The notes under the pieces are model-generated. The model was given only the letters and a program-made list of their open reading frames with translations. It did no database searches and was not told where the DNA came from. 54,695 nucleotides of DNA, taken from Chitinophagales bacterium. GTDB lineage: Bacteria > Bacteroidota > Bacteroidia > Chitinophagales > UBA2359. The stretch lies in NCBI GenBank assembly GCA_020629005.1, contig JAHDEE010000005.1:23418-78112 (forward strand). The letters run 5' to 3'. Within the stretch, counting starts at the first letter, position 1, and each line of letters starts with the position of its first letter. The position numbers were made by a program, and so were the translations under genes. Shown here piece by piece: positions 1-8,151 of the stretch.

Positions 1-231
1 CTGTACAAACTGGAACGCAGCTTCTTGTCCTTTCTGCGCAAGTTGTTATCCAGGACTAAATCGGAGCGCAGTGAATTGTTTGCAAAGATGAAGTCGCAAT
101 TCATTGAATTGAAAAAAGACCGCAAAGAATCCCGCCCATTTAACAATTTCGACTTCATTGCCTGGATTGACACGCACCTGCAATCTCAGACATTCGCTGA
201 AGCTTACAAAAAAAGCAGGTCACAGAGCTAA
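1..231 (+). CDS. C-terminal fragment of an unknown protein (5' end outside window)
   Basis: Reading frame 1 is open from the first base to a TAA at 229-231, giving about 76 residues rich in Lys, Arg, Ser and Phe. The only in-frame start near the edge is a TTG, so the gene most likely begins upstream of the window. The tail is basic and amphipathic, with no signal peptide, membrane segment or recognised motif. It is followed directly by a degenerate copy of an intergenic repeat. No function can be assigned. Confidence 0.55.
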   Translation: MYKLERSFLSFLRKLLSRTKSERSELFAKMKSQFIELKKDRKESRPFNNFDFIAWIDTHLQSQTFAEAYKKSRSQS

Positions 232-240
232 TGCCCAGGG

Positions 241-362
241 CTCGTGCCTTCGTTGCTTGTAGCTGATTTAGCGAGGCAATACTCGCTCCTCGCGCCTTGA
301 CTGAGAAAAAGATAAGCTTATTCAAACCGTCCATTACTTTGTGCCCAAGGCACTGGTCCTGC
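241..362 (+). repeat. Degenerate copy of inverted-arm intergenic repeat (family 2)
   Basis: This stretch shares the core TCCTCGCGCCT and the following CTGA-AAAAAGATAAGCT block with the better copy at 43966-44131, in the same orientation. Its right end (around 342-357) contains a small GTGCC/GGCAC hairpin rather than the long terminal arm. The left arm is not recognisable. It fills most of the gap between the first gene fragment and the next gene. Confidence 0.5.
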
Positions 363-438
363 ATCTTTGATTATTGGACAGTTTGTCCTATCTTTCCGAG
401 GCAATTACAAAGAGAACAAAAGAACAAAAGAGCAAAAG

Positions 439-777
439 ATGTTTAATTACCACAATAAATTTTTTCGATCCTCAAGCAGTTCTTCGAACGCGGAAACCTC
501 TTCGGACACGATCTTTAAGTATGAGCAACGTGGCAATATTATCAGTTCCAGCTACTCAGGTGGTAGCGTTTTGAAAGGACACTTGATTGGTCTGGTATCT
601 GATGACGGAAAAATTGAAATGCGTTATCATCAGGTGAATACAAAGGGAGAATTGCGAACCGGTATCTGTAGAAGCACTCCTGAACTGTTAGAGAGCGGCA
701 AGATCCGATTGCATGAAGAATGGGAATGGACTAGTGAAGGAGGCGGCAGTGGTACCTCTACTTTGGACGAGATGTAA
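439..777 (+). CDS. Small conserved Bacteroidota protein (database name 'n-acetylglutamate synthase')
   Basis: The protein has 112 residues. I chose the ATG at 439 because the upstream in-frame TTG at 367 would add an implausible Lys-rich leader, and family members start with a Met-x-Asn-Tyr-His-Asn type sequence as this one does. The pattern is a run of short beta-strands: an SGG-x-x-x-KGHLIG strand, an EMRYHQVN strand and a C-terminal LHEEWEWTSE segment. Homologues of this size in Flavobacteria and Cytophagia are often labelled n-acetylglutamate synthase, but no acetyltransferase fold or acetyl-CoA motif is visible, so that label looks like a propagated name. The biochemical function is unknown. 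The protein is cytoplasmic, with no signal peptide. Confidence 0.8.
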   Translation: MFNYHNKFFRSSSSSSNAETSSDTIFKYEQRGNIISSSYSGGSVLKGHLIGLVSDDGKIEMRYHQVNTKGELRTGICRSTPELLESGKIRLHEEWEWTSEGGGSGTSTLDEM

Positions 778-834
778 CATCTCCGGGGTGTTTTCGCTTC
801 AAGCATCGAGAAGCAGTGAGTAATTCGGCAGCTA

Positions 835-1503
835 CTACGGATACTCAAATCCAATGTGATACTCGACCAGTTTACCTGCGTGAAAATAGTATGTTGCAGC
901 ATATTTTGGCAAGTTGTACTTCTGCAGAAAAGCGGAGGAGGCCAGGTCCGTGATTTCGTAGGTTAGCGTGGTGAGTATATCCGTTTCTTCTACATCTGGC
1001 GATCCCATCAATTCAATGAGTTCATCTTTGCTCATGCCCAGGGCGATTCCTGACTCAGTCTGGAATTGCTGATGCTGGGAGACCGGCAGCTTTTCGATCT
1101 CGTTGGGAACTGCCTGTTGTACCTTGAATGTGGAGAATTCCAGATCGACACTACCAGGGTGAAATTCAATGACAAACTCTTGCTGTTTGTCGCTGGACAA
1201 AATACTGGTATTGTATGGAGGCGCTTCGCCAAGTTTTTCCATTACGTCCTTGCCAAATAGCTCTGCAACTCCGTCAGAATTAAGCAAGGAGATGCCGGCC
1301 ACATTTATGTCGGGGCTAAAGCAGCTATTGCCTGTTTTTTCCTGTTCATTTACTGACTCACTTTTATGGTCAAACTTTTCTAGTTGGTCCATTATCGAAA
1401 TCGGTGTTTTGTCCTCTTCATCTGTTTGCGCGAAGAGCCCAAATGAATGAAGTAAAAGCAAGAAAGAGCCGCCAAGGATGATGAATGTTCTACATTTGTT
1501 CAT
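835..1503 (-). CDS. Secreted hypothetical protein with a BamE/SmpA-like C-terminal segment
   Basis: The protein has 222 residues. An N-terminal hydrophobic segment (about residues 7-25, ending L-F-A-Q) is a good Sec signal peptide. A variable linker follows. The last 80 residues start with G-x-S-K-D-E-L-I-E-L-M-G-S-P-D, the beta-alpha signature of SmpA/OmlA (BamE) and related inhibitor-like small domains, and end in two predicted beta-strands. There is no lipobox Cys, so it is probably periplasmic or secreted rather than a lipoprotein. It is convergent with the preceding small gene (57 bp between stops). The specific role is unknown; the BamE-like assignment rests only on the short motif. Confidence 0.75.
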   Translation of the reverse strand: MNKCRTFIILGGSFLLLLHSFGLFAQTDEEDKTPISIMDQLEKFDHKSESVNEQEKTGNSCFSPDINVAGISLLNSDGVAELFGKDVMEKLGEAPPYNTSILSSDKQQEFVIEFHPGSVDLEFSTFKVQQAVPNEIEKLPVSQHQQFQTESGIALGMSKDELIELMGSPDVEETDILTTLTYEITDLASSAFLQKYNLPKYAATYYFHAGKLVEYHIGFEYP

Positions 1504-1533
1504 AAGCGCTTTTTGAGACCACAGCGTGAACTG

Positions 1534-1764
1534 CTACTTGTTTGATTTTTCATTTCCCCGCTTAAAGTTTCCAGTGATCCGGGCGAGGTGCAATTGGATA
1601 CGAAATTGATCTCGCGTGGCTAAGACCGTTTCTAGTTTGCAGAGTTCTGCTCCTACTATAGTCTTGATATGTTTTTTATGGAAGTAAATCAAGCCTTTGC
1701 GATTCTTAGTGATTTTCCAATCGAAAGGAGTCTGGTCCTGTAGTACTTTGTTTTGGTCGTGCAC
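1534..1764 (-). CDS. Small conserved basic protein (about 76 aa)
   Basis: The protein has 76 residues. It contains a segment reading K-x-x-K-G-L-I-Y-F-H-x-K-x-I-K-T followed by a helix and a terminal A-R-I-T-G-N-F-K-R-G-N-E. This layout matches a small Bacteroidota protein family that I recognise only as conserved and uncharacterised: a beta-hairpin, then a helix, then a T-G-N-F-K-R-G-N tail. It is probably cytoplasmic and could bind nucleic acid given its charge. Its start codon lies 60 bp from the divergent repeat copy A. A start a few residues downstream cannot be excluded. Confidence 0.65.
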   Translation of the reverse strand: MHDQNKVLQDQTPFDWKITKNRKGLIYFHKKHIKTIVGAELCKLETVLATRDQFRIQLHLARITGNFKRGNEKSNK

Positions 1765-1823
1765 GGAATGGCAAGGTAAGTGATTGTAACAATTCTAACA
1801 ACAACCGCGAGGCAGAAAGGTGC

Positions 1824-2003
1824 AAAATAGCCCCGGGCGCAACGGTATGAGGTGTGCAACCAGCGTGGTGAGTGCTTGCCAATGGCGGCTCGGAGCCTGC
1901 GGAGAGACGACAGTGGCATTGCACGAACAGCTGGGTGCATGCCGAATAATAGTGGAGCACGGGAAGGCCCTAAGCGCGTTGGAATTTGTTTCGCTCCAAA
2001 TAA
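1824..2003 (+). repeat. Structured intergenic repeat, family 1, copy A
   Basis: The element starts AAAATAGCCCCGGGCG and ends in GGAGCACGGG ... CGCTCCAAATAAA. The outer helix CCCG (1832-1835) can pair with CGGG (1960-1963). The centre contains a block shared almost exactly with copy B (GGCTCGGAGCCTGCGGAGAG). It lies between the small gene at 1534-1764 and the terminator of the PUL operon. ORFs drawn through it are not supported as genes. The general architecture resembles published Bacteroidota structured RNA motifs such as Flavo-1, but I cannot confirm that identity. Confidence 0.7.
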
Positions 2004-2007
2004 AAAA

Positions 2008-2039
2008 ATGCCGCTGCCTCAAAAAGGGCAGCGGCATCC
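2008..2039 (-). terminator. Intrinsic terminator of the PUL operon
   Basis: On the minus strand an ATGCCGCTGCC / GGCAGCGGCAT stem with a short loop is followed by a run of seven T. It lies about 33 bp past the stop codon of the last PUL gene (2072). This is the clearest factor-independent terminator in the first half of the window. Confidence 0.85.
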
Positions 2040-2071
2040 AAAAAGATATCAAATAAGTAGGGACCCCTTTT

Positions 2072-4612
2072 TTATTGCTTTAGAAGCTTTTGACTGACCA
2101 CATGGTCTGCAAAACTAATTTCCAGAACGTAGAGGCCAGGAGTCCAGTTGCTGGCATCAAGATTAACAAGGTTGAGACCAGCGTCTACTTGTAGTTGCGT
2201 TCGATATATTTCCTGGCCGGAAAGGTTGCTCAGTCGTACGAATCCGATTTCATCGCCTAAACTCATGAGCTCAATCTGTGTACTATTTGTCACTACAGTT
2301 GGCCAGACGGTAATGTTTTGGCTAGTATTTGCCCTTACTTGTGCCACCTTACTGTATTCGAAAGTACCCTCGAAGTCAACCATCTTTAGACGATAGTAGG
2401 TTGTTGCATCACCTGCCTGCAGATCCGTAAAGGCATAAGCAGTCTGCATATTCGAGTTGCCTGCTGCCGTGAGTCTTCCTATTTCCGAAAAGTCGATACC
2501 GTTGGCAGATCGCTCTACGGAGAAATAGTCGCTGTTGTGCTCACTTGCAGTATACCAATCCAGTGCTACTGCATTGCTGGTTCGCTGTGCCTGGAAGGAA
2601 AGCAGTTGCACATCGAGCGTAGTACAGTCGATGTCGCTTGAAACTGTTGCCGTGCAGCCTCCTGAGGCGATCTGCAAGTCCAAAGCTGTGCCGAGTGGAA
2701 GATCAATATTTAAAGTTTCACCGAAGGCAAGAGTGGCTTGCTCCGCACCTGAAACCGAGTATTCTGCACTGGTTGTTTCATCGCTATCTTCTGCCAGGTA
2801 TTGTGCCAGGCCTCCGAAGGCATTGACAGTGAAAGATTGTACCCCTAAATCTTCGTCGCAGACAGATGAGAAAGTAACCTCCACATTTGGTACGACCCAG
2901 GTTGGTGCCGCGGCTGTTTCCAAATCGTAGCACACCAGTGTGCCTAGAACATCAAGTGCGCTCAAGCCGATTAGAGCGTTCAAATCTGCAGGAGCTTCCG
3001 CAGGATCAAGATTGAGACTGTGTACTCGGTAGGTTCCTTGTTCCATCGCACTAAGGTTTCCGGAAGTGTTGATATCTACGATTGTAAATGCAGCATCATC
3101 GAAAGTGAGAATCGAGACATTGGCAAAATCTGAGTTTTCGCCTGATACAAGTGGTTTGATGCTGTTGCCCATGAGGCAGTAGGCTCCACTGCCATCAATG
3201 TCGAAGGAACCGGCTTCTGCAACGCAGGCTACTGCAGAGCAATTCTCGCAGCAACCATATGAATCCATGAGGTCTACGCCGCCAGCAACTGAAGTGAGTA
3301 CACGGTTAGCAAAACTGTAGTAGTCAGTGACAGGAGCACAGGATGCACCTGCAATCATATCGTCTATCAGGTCTTCTTTCATAGCCCAATCATCGACTTC
3401 GTATAGGTATTCATGCTCACCGGCAGGAAAATCATAAGTGGCTTTCCAAATACCGTCGCTGTCTTCGTCGCTAAGTGGGAAGCAATTTCCACACCAATCG
3501 GTCCAGGGGCCGGTGACATATACAATATCGAAGTCGATTCCAGAGTTGTTCATGTCGACAGAGAAGTTAACCGGGTAGCCAGCTGCTTCACCTAAGCATT
3601 GACAGTCTATATTGTATGTGTCATTCACAGTTGTGTCGTCGCCGTCATCACAAGCAGATCCAGGAACAGCAGGTCCTCCTGGCTCGCCCAGACAATCTGG
3701 TTCTTCTGTAGTAGGACAGGGCTGACAACTTCCGTAGGTATCATTTGTGCTAACACCTTCGGGAACCACCTCCACGGTTCTGTTTGCATAGGAATTGTAA
3801 TCGGTGACGGGTGCACAAGTTGCATCGTTTAGCATATCATCAACCAGATCTTCTTGAGATGTCCAGTTGTCCACTTCGTATTTGTATTCCAGGGTGCCAG
3901 ATTGAAATCCATAGCTTGCAGTCCAGATGTTATCTCCATCCTCATCGCTAAGCGGGAAGCAATCGCCACACCAGTCAGCAAATGGGCCGGTAACATATAC
4001 GGTAGTGAAGTCCACTCCTGCGCAATTCATGTCTACCGAAAAAGTGACATCACCAGGAGGAATACCTGCGCAATTGCATTCTGCATCATAGACATCTCCG
4101 GTCGTGTTTGCGTCTCCGTCATCGCATGCAGTGCCTGGCTGTGCCGGACCGTCGATCACACCTTCGCAATCGGGAAGGCCTGTGTTTGGGCAAGCATCAC
4201 ATCTGCCGTATACGTCGCTTGTGCTAGCTCCGGCAACTACATTAACTACTCTATTTGCGTATGCATAGTAATCGGTAATGGGGGCGCAAGTAGCACCACC
4301 GATCATGTCATCAACGAGGTCTTCTTGATGTACCCAATTATCGACGGCAAACTTGTATTCCTGATCACCATCTGGTAGGCTAAAGGTAGCTTCGAAAACG
4401 TTATCTCCATCATCGTCTGTCAGCTGATAGCAGTCGCCGCACCAGTCAGCCCAGGGTCCGGTCACATAAACGTTTGTGAAGCTGATACCTGCGCAGGTCA
4501 TGTCTACTTTAAATGCGACATCTTGTTGTGCCATTGCAGGAGCAACAATCAACAGGCAGAGCAAGCACAGAATTTGATGGCTTGCTTTAATTAGTAGATA
4601 CGGTGTTTTCAT
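2072..4612 (-). CDS. T9SS-secreted protein with three tandem glycan-binding-like repeats
   Basis: The protein has 846 residues. A signal peptide spans about residues 1-29. Three copies of a roughly 112-residue domain follow at 31-142, 188-300 and 348-458. Each has the order V-D-M-x-C-A-G, V-Y-V-T-G-P-W-A-D-W-C-G-D-C, D-x-D-G-D-x-x-W, an E-Y-K-Y strand and C-A-P-x-T-D-Y-x-x-Y-A-N-R. The domain looks like an AMPK/CBM48-type or SusE-type beta-sandwich with an extra CxxC disulfide. Two linkers carry an Asp-rich C-D-D-G-D-x-x-T motif that may bind calcium. A fibronectin-like domain (about 650-760) and a T9SS type A sorting domain complete the chain. It is the last gene of the PUL operon, 42 bp after the GH3 gene. 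The likely role is an extracellular or surface beta-glucan-binding protein; no catalytic residues are seen. Confidence 0.85.
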   Translation of the reverse strand: MKTPYLLIKASHQILCLLCLLIVAPAMAQQDVAFKVDMTCAGISFTNVYVTGPWADWCGDCYQLTDDDGDNVFEATFSLPDGDQEYKFAVDNWVHQEDLVDDMIGGATCAPITDYYAYANRVVNVVAGASTSDVYGRCDACPNTGLPDCEGVIDGPAQPGTACDDGDANTTGDVYDAECNCAGIPPGDVTFSVDMNCAGVDFTTVYVTGPFADWCGDCFPLSDEDGDNIWTASYGFQSGTLEYKYEVDNWTSQEDLVDDMLNDATCAPVTDYNSYANRTVEVVPEGVSTNDTYGSCQPCPTTEEPDCLGEPGGPAVPGSACDDGDDTTVNDTYNIDCQCLGEAAGYPVNFSVDMNNSGIDFDIVYVTGPWTDWCGNCFPLSDEDSDGIWKATYDFPAGEHEYLYEVDDWAMKEDLIDDMIAGASCAPVTDYYSFANRVLTSVAGGVDLMDSYGCCENCSAVACVAEAGSFDIDGSGAYCLMGNSIKPLVSGENSDFANVSILTFDDAAFTIVDINTSGNLSAMEQGTYRVHSLNLDPAEAPADLNALIGLSALDVLGTLVCYDLETAAAPTWVVPNVEVTFSSVCDEDLGVQSFTVNAFGGLAQYLAEDSDETTSAEYSVSGAEQATLAFGETLNIDLPLGTALDLQIASGGCTATVSSDIDCTTLDVQLLSFQAQRTSNAVALDWYTASEHNSDYFSVERSANGIDFSEIGRLTAAGNSNMQTAYAFTDLQAGDATTYYRLKMVDFEGTFEYSKVAQVRANTSQNITVWPTVVTNSTQIELMSLGDEIGFVRLSNLSGQEIYRTQLQVDAGLNLVNLDASNWTPGLYVLEISFADHVVSQKLLKQ

Positions 4613-4654
4613 TTGGTTTTGCGTTTTGATGAGGAATTATTTTTATGATTGCAA

Positions 4655-6931
4655 TTAAATATAAGTGAATGACTTGGAATGCTTGTCGATGTGCAAGCTA
4701 AAGTCTCCTTCCTCTACACACCATTGATTGTGCTTGTTGACGAAGGCCAAATCATCGGCTTTTATGGAGAACTTCACAAGTTTGCTTTCTCCTGCATTCA
4801 GATTGATTTTTTCGAATGCTCTTAAGCGTTTTACCGAAGGGGTGATGCTGGCGTATTCGTCTGAAACGTAGAGTTGCACTGTCTCTTTGCCAGGCATGCT
4901 GCCAACATTGGTAACTTCCACTTCTACAGTGATTTCGTTGCTTTTTGAGAGCCTATCTGAACTCAACCTGGGTTCACTGTATTGGAATTTGGTATAGCTC
5001 AATCCATGACCAAACTGCCATTGTGGATTGAAGGCGGAAAAGTCGAAGGTCCTGCTCACTCTGTCTGTGTGTTTGTGGTCGTAGGTAAGCAAGGAATTGC
5101 TGAATCTCGGGTATGTAAAGGGAAGTTTTCCACTTGGATTAACCTTCCCCAGCAAGACTTCAGTAATTGCCTGAGCGCCCTCATTACCAGGTAGATAGGC
5201 AAGAACAGCAGCTGAACACAAAGGCTCGATCGACTGCACGATTCTGGGTCGTCCTTGAATTAGCAGCAAGACAATGTTCGTTCCGGTTTCTGCAATTCTC
5301 CGAACCAGTTCCAACTGTGCTTCAGGTAGATCCAAATCATCCAGGTCTCCGGGTTTTTCTGTGTATGTTCCTTCGCCGAGACAAACCACTGTGACTTCAG
5401 CCTCATGAGCTGCTTTTACGATCTCATCGATAGATTGCAGTTCGTCCAGACTGGAACCGGGGAGAAATTTCATATTATTAAAGTCCTGTTTCATTGCCTG
5501 GGCGACTGTTAGCTTTTTGGCCTCATTATAGATTGTGTCCGTGCCTTGCCAGGTGTTGGTCCAACCTCCGTTTAGATAGTTAAGCGAATTGGCTGTAGGG
5601 CCACAAAGCAAGATCTTTTTTTGTGGATTTAAGGGTAGAATATCTTTATCGTTCTTTAGTAAAGTAATCGATTCTCTTGCTGCTTCAAGACTTTCCAGCC
5701 GGTGCTTTTCGCTAGCAAAATCAGGATAGTCCTCGTATTTGTGATGGGTGTTCTCGAAGAGTCCCAAATCAATTTTTAATTGCAGTATTCGTTGAACCGA
5801 CTCGTCAATTCTCGTTATAGGGACTACTCCTTCTTCGACCAATTGCTTGAGCAGCACTGGGAATTCTGTGTCTATGGGTACCATACTCATGTCGATACCG
5901 GCATTGATGGCCATGCCTATGGCCTCTTTGTAACTGGCCGCAACCTTATGTCTTGTATGTAGGTATTTGATGTCCTCCCAATCGCTGACTGCCACTCCTT
6001 TGAAACCCATTTGATCTCGTAGGAGTGTTTGCAGAATTTCCGGATTGCAATGAACAGGAATGCCATTTATTTCGCCGGAGTTGATCATTACGGTTGCCGC
6101 ACCCGCATCTATGCCTTCCTGAAAAACAGGCACAAAGTATTCCTCTATAAAACGGGGAGGTATCCAGGCCTGCGTTCGATCCTTTCCGGTCATAGTGACG
6201 CTGTAACCCAGAAAGTGTTTCAGGCAGGCAGCTACAGAATGCTGATCTGCAATGGACTCACCTTGATATCCTTTTACAAGCGCCTCGCCCATTTTTCGTG
6301 CTAGCAGAACGTCTTCCCCAAAGGTTTCCCAGAATCTTGGCCAACGGGGATCACGTCCGATGTCAAGCACTGGTGAGAAAGTCCAAGGTATTGCCGAAGC
6401 TCTGGTTTCATAAGCTGTTACCTTTCCTTGATTAAAGGCGAGGTCGGGATTCCAGGTTGCAGCAAGCGCGATTTGCTGTGGAAACAGGGTCGCATCCAAA
6501 GTATAGTTGGTACCATGAATAGCATCGATACCATAGAGAATCGGAATGCCTGATTCCTTTTCTGTGGTGGCAATTTCCTGCATGCGACCTATTATCTTGT
6601 GCCAGTGCTTGCGACTGTATGCATGTCCTCCGCAGTTGAGAATGGATCCGACTTTAAGGTCAACCAGGACATACTTGAGTTTTTTTTCGTCCAATTCGTG
6701 TGGCTCCTTTAGCTTAAATGGATCGCCTACAGAAATCATGTCTACCGTTAGCTGCGTCATTTCCCCAATCTTGTCTTCTAACGAAAGGGTGGACAGGATT
6801 TTCTCTGCACTACGCAGTTGGGCTTGTGATTGCTCATCTTCAGCCCGATGCCATAGAAAGGAGCATAGAAGGATTATTGCAAATAGTCCAGGGCCTAGTT
6901 TCTGAAAAAAATTGTTGGTGGAATATACCAT
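4655..6931 (-). CDS. bglX: Glycoside hydrolase family 3 beta-glucosidase
   Basis: The protein has 758 residues, the usual size for GH3 with a C-terminal fibronectin-like domain. It has an N-terminal hydrophobic signal/anchor (about 13-27), then the (beta/alpha)8 domain with K-H-F and G-Y motifs and the nucleophile Asp317 in V-S-D-W. The alpha/beta sandwich domain includes L-C-G-P-T-A-N and the D-L-D-D-L-D-L-P loop. A FnIII-like domain follows the conserved F-G-H-G-L-S-Y-T stretch. It should release glucose from beta-linked oligosaccharides produced by the adjacent GH16 enzyme, in the periplasm. Only 7 bp separate it from the GH16 stop, which fits a shared operon. beta-1,3 specificity is inferred from the neighbours. 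Confidence 0.95.
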   Translation of the reverse strand: MVYSTNNFFQKLGPGLFAIILLCSFLWHRAEDEQSQAQLRSAEKILSTLSLEDKIGEMTQLTVDMISVGDPFKLKEPHELDEKKLKYVLVDLKVGSILNCGGHAYSRKHWHKIIGRMQEIATTEKESGIPILYGIDAIHGTNYTLDATLFPQQIALAATWNPDLAFNQGKVTAYETRASAIPWTFSPVLDIGRDPRWPRFWETFGEDVLLARKMGEALVKGYQGESIADQHSVAACLKHFLGYSVTMTGKDRTQAWIPPRFIEEYFVPVFQEGIDAGAATVMINSGEINGIPVHCNPEILQTLLRDQMGFKGVAVSDWEDIKYLHTRHKVAASYKEAIGMAINAGIDMSMVPIDTEFPVLLKQLVEEGVVPITRIDESVQRILQLKIDLGLFENTHHKYEDYPDFASEKHRLESLEAARESITLLKNDKDILPLNPQKKILLCGPTANSLNYLNGGWTNTWQGTDTIYNEAKKLTVAQAMKQDFNNMKFLPGSSLDELQSIDEIVKAAHEAEVTVVCLGEGTYTEKPGDLDDLDLPEAQLELVRRIAETGTNIVLLLIQGRPRIVQSIEPLCSAAVLAYLPGNEGAQAITEVLLGKVNPSGKLPFTYPRFSNSLLTYDHKHTDRVSRTFDFSAFNPQWQFGHGLSYTKFQYSEPRLSSDRLSKSNEITVEVEVTNVGSMPGKETVQLYVSDEYASITPSVKRLRAFEKINLNAGESKLVKFSIKADDLAFVNKHNQWCVEEGDFSLHIDKHSKSFTYI

Positions 6932-6938
6932 GTTTCTT

Positions 6939-8141
6939 CTATTGGAAAACTCTTACGTAATCAACAATCATTCTTTGTGGAAAGGCTGTACTTTGATCCG
7001 GGTAGCCAGGCCAGTCTCCCCCCACAGCCACATTCAGAATTAGGAAAAAGGGTTTATTAAACGGGTTTTCCTCATCGCTGAGTTCGTGTGTGGGATAGAT
7101 ACCGTATTGCTCATCATCAACCAGAAAGCGAATTTCATCTTCTTTCCAGTCAATCGAGAAGACATGGAATTGGTCATGAAAGTTATTATCCCCTTGCAGG
7201 ATTTTGCTGGAAGTGGTGAAAGCATGCGTGTCTTCGTTCCTGTAATGGAGACTGCCATAAACTCGATTACTTTGATGACCAAGCAGCTCCATTATATCAA
7301 CTTCGCCACAAGCCGGCCATCCAGCACTTCTAAAGTTTGCTCCAAGCATCCAAATGGCTGGCCAGATGCCTTGCCCTTTAGGTAGCGCAGCTCTGACATC
7401 GATTCTTCCATATTGGAATTCCTGTTTGTCTTCAGTGATCATTCTTGAAGATGTATAACTGTTCCCAGCAAAAGGTTCTTCTCTCGCCTCAATCACCAGG
7501 AATTCTTCGTTAACGATGTAGGTGTTTTCTTCTCTGTAGTATTGTGCTTCATTGTTTCCCCATCCGCCACTACCAGTACCAGTTTCAAAGCTCCAGGAAT
7601 TTTCATCAACGTTTGCCTGTTGAAATTCATCGGACCATACCAGCTGCTTGTTTGGGTAGGAATCGGGACTTGTGAATCCGGAATCCGGAATGATCAATTC
7701 CTGATTTGAAGTATTGGAATCGTCATCTATGATCTTACACTCGGCCTCTCCATCGGCAATGGTTGCATTGCTAAGGTTGAATGCCAGCACCTGGAAAGTC
7801 TCATCTTGTTCATCAAGCTCATCGCCAAGAATAGTGATATTGATGGTCTGCTCTGTTTGACCTGCTGGTATGATAATTTGAGCTTCTTGAACACCAATGT
7901 AGTCGATTCCTTCAGCCGCAGTTCCCGCAAGTGTACTGTAAGAGAAGACAACATTGCTCTCAGATACCTGCGATAGACTGGCGATCAGAGATAGTTGTAC
8001 GTTTTCATTTTCTTCCTCTACACTGGCATCTGCCAGGCTCAGACTTATGCTTGGCATATTGTTTTCCTCTGGCTCATCTTCTGAACAGCAGGCAAACATC
8101 AGTATTGGGAGCAGAATAAGTATGCTTCTAATTGTACTCAT
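6939..8141 (-). CDS. Surface lipoprotein GH16 endo-beta-1,3-glucanase (laminarinase) with Calx-beta domain
   Basis: The protein has 400 residues from the ATG at 8141. I preferred this over the longer frame because it opens with a signal peptide and the lipobox L-M-F-A-C, and it avoids overlap with the upstream gene. A Calx-beta-like domain (about 30-140) precedes the GH16 jelly roll (about 165-400). Catalytic residues are visible in G-E-V-D-I-M-E (Glu280, Asp282, Glu285), preceded by W-P-A-I-W-M-L-G, typical of laminarinases. As a surface lipoprotein it should cleave beta-1,3- or mixed beta-glucan outside the cell and feed SusC/SusD. It lies 10 bp after the preceding gene and 7 bp before GH3. 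Confidence 0.93.
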   Translation of the reverse strand: MSTIRSILILLPILMFACCSEDEPEENNMPSISLSLADASVEEENENVQLSLIASLSQVSESNVVFSYSTLAGTAAEGIDYIGVQEAQIIIPAGQTEQTINITILGDELDEQDETFQVLAFNLSNATIADGEAECKIIDDDSNTSNQELIIPDSGFTSPDSYPNKQLVWSDEFQQANVDENSWSFETGTGSGGWGNNEAQYYREENTYIVNEEFLVIEAREEPFAGNSYTSSRMITEDKQEFQYGRIDVRAALPKGQGIWPAIWMLGANFRSAGWPACGEVDIMELLGHQSNRVYGSLHYRNEDTHAFTTSSKILQGDNNFHDQFHVFSIDWKEDEIRFLVDDEQYGIYPTHELSDEENPFNKPFFLILNVAVGGDWPGYPDQSTAFPQRMIVDYVRVFQ

Positions 8142-8151
8142 AATTATGGGC

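Noticed and set aside
367-438. Extended TTG start for the small gene at 439
   Set aside because: The added 24 residues are Lys-rich and unlike the family; the ATG at 439 gives the expected N-terminus.
1820-2097. Overlapping open frames on both strands (about 78-85 codons)
   Set aside because: They run through repeat copy A; the similar frames seen in copies B, C and D differ in phase, which fits a structured repeat and not coding sequence.
2072-4612. Repeated DNA that might suggest a CRISPR or satellite array
   Set aside because: The repeats are about 470 bp, imperfect, and encode tandem protein domains in one frame.
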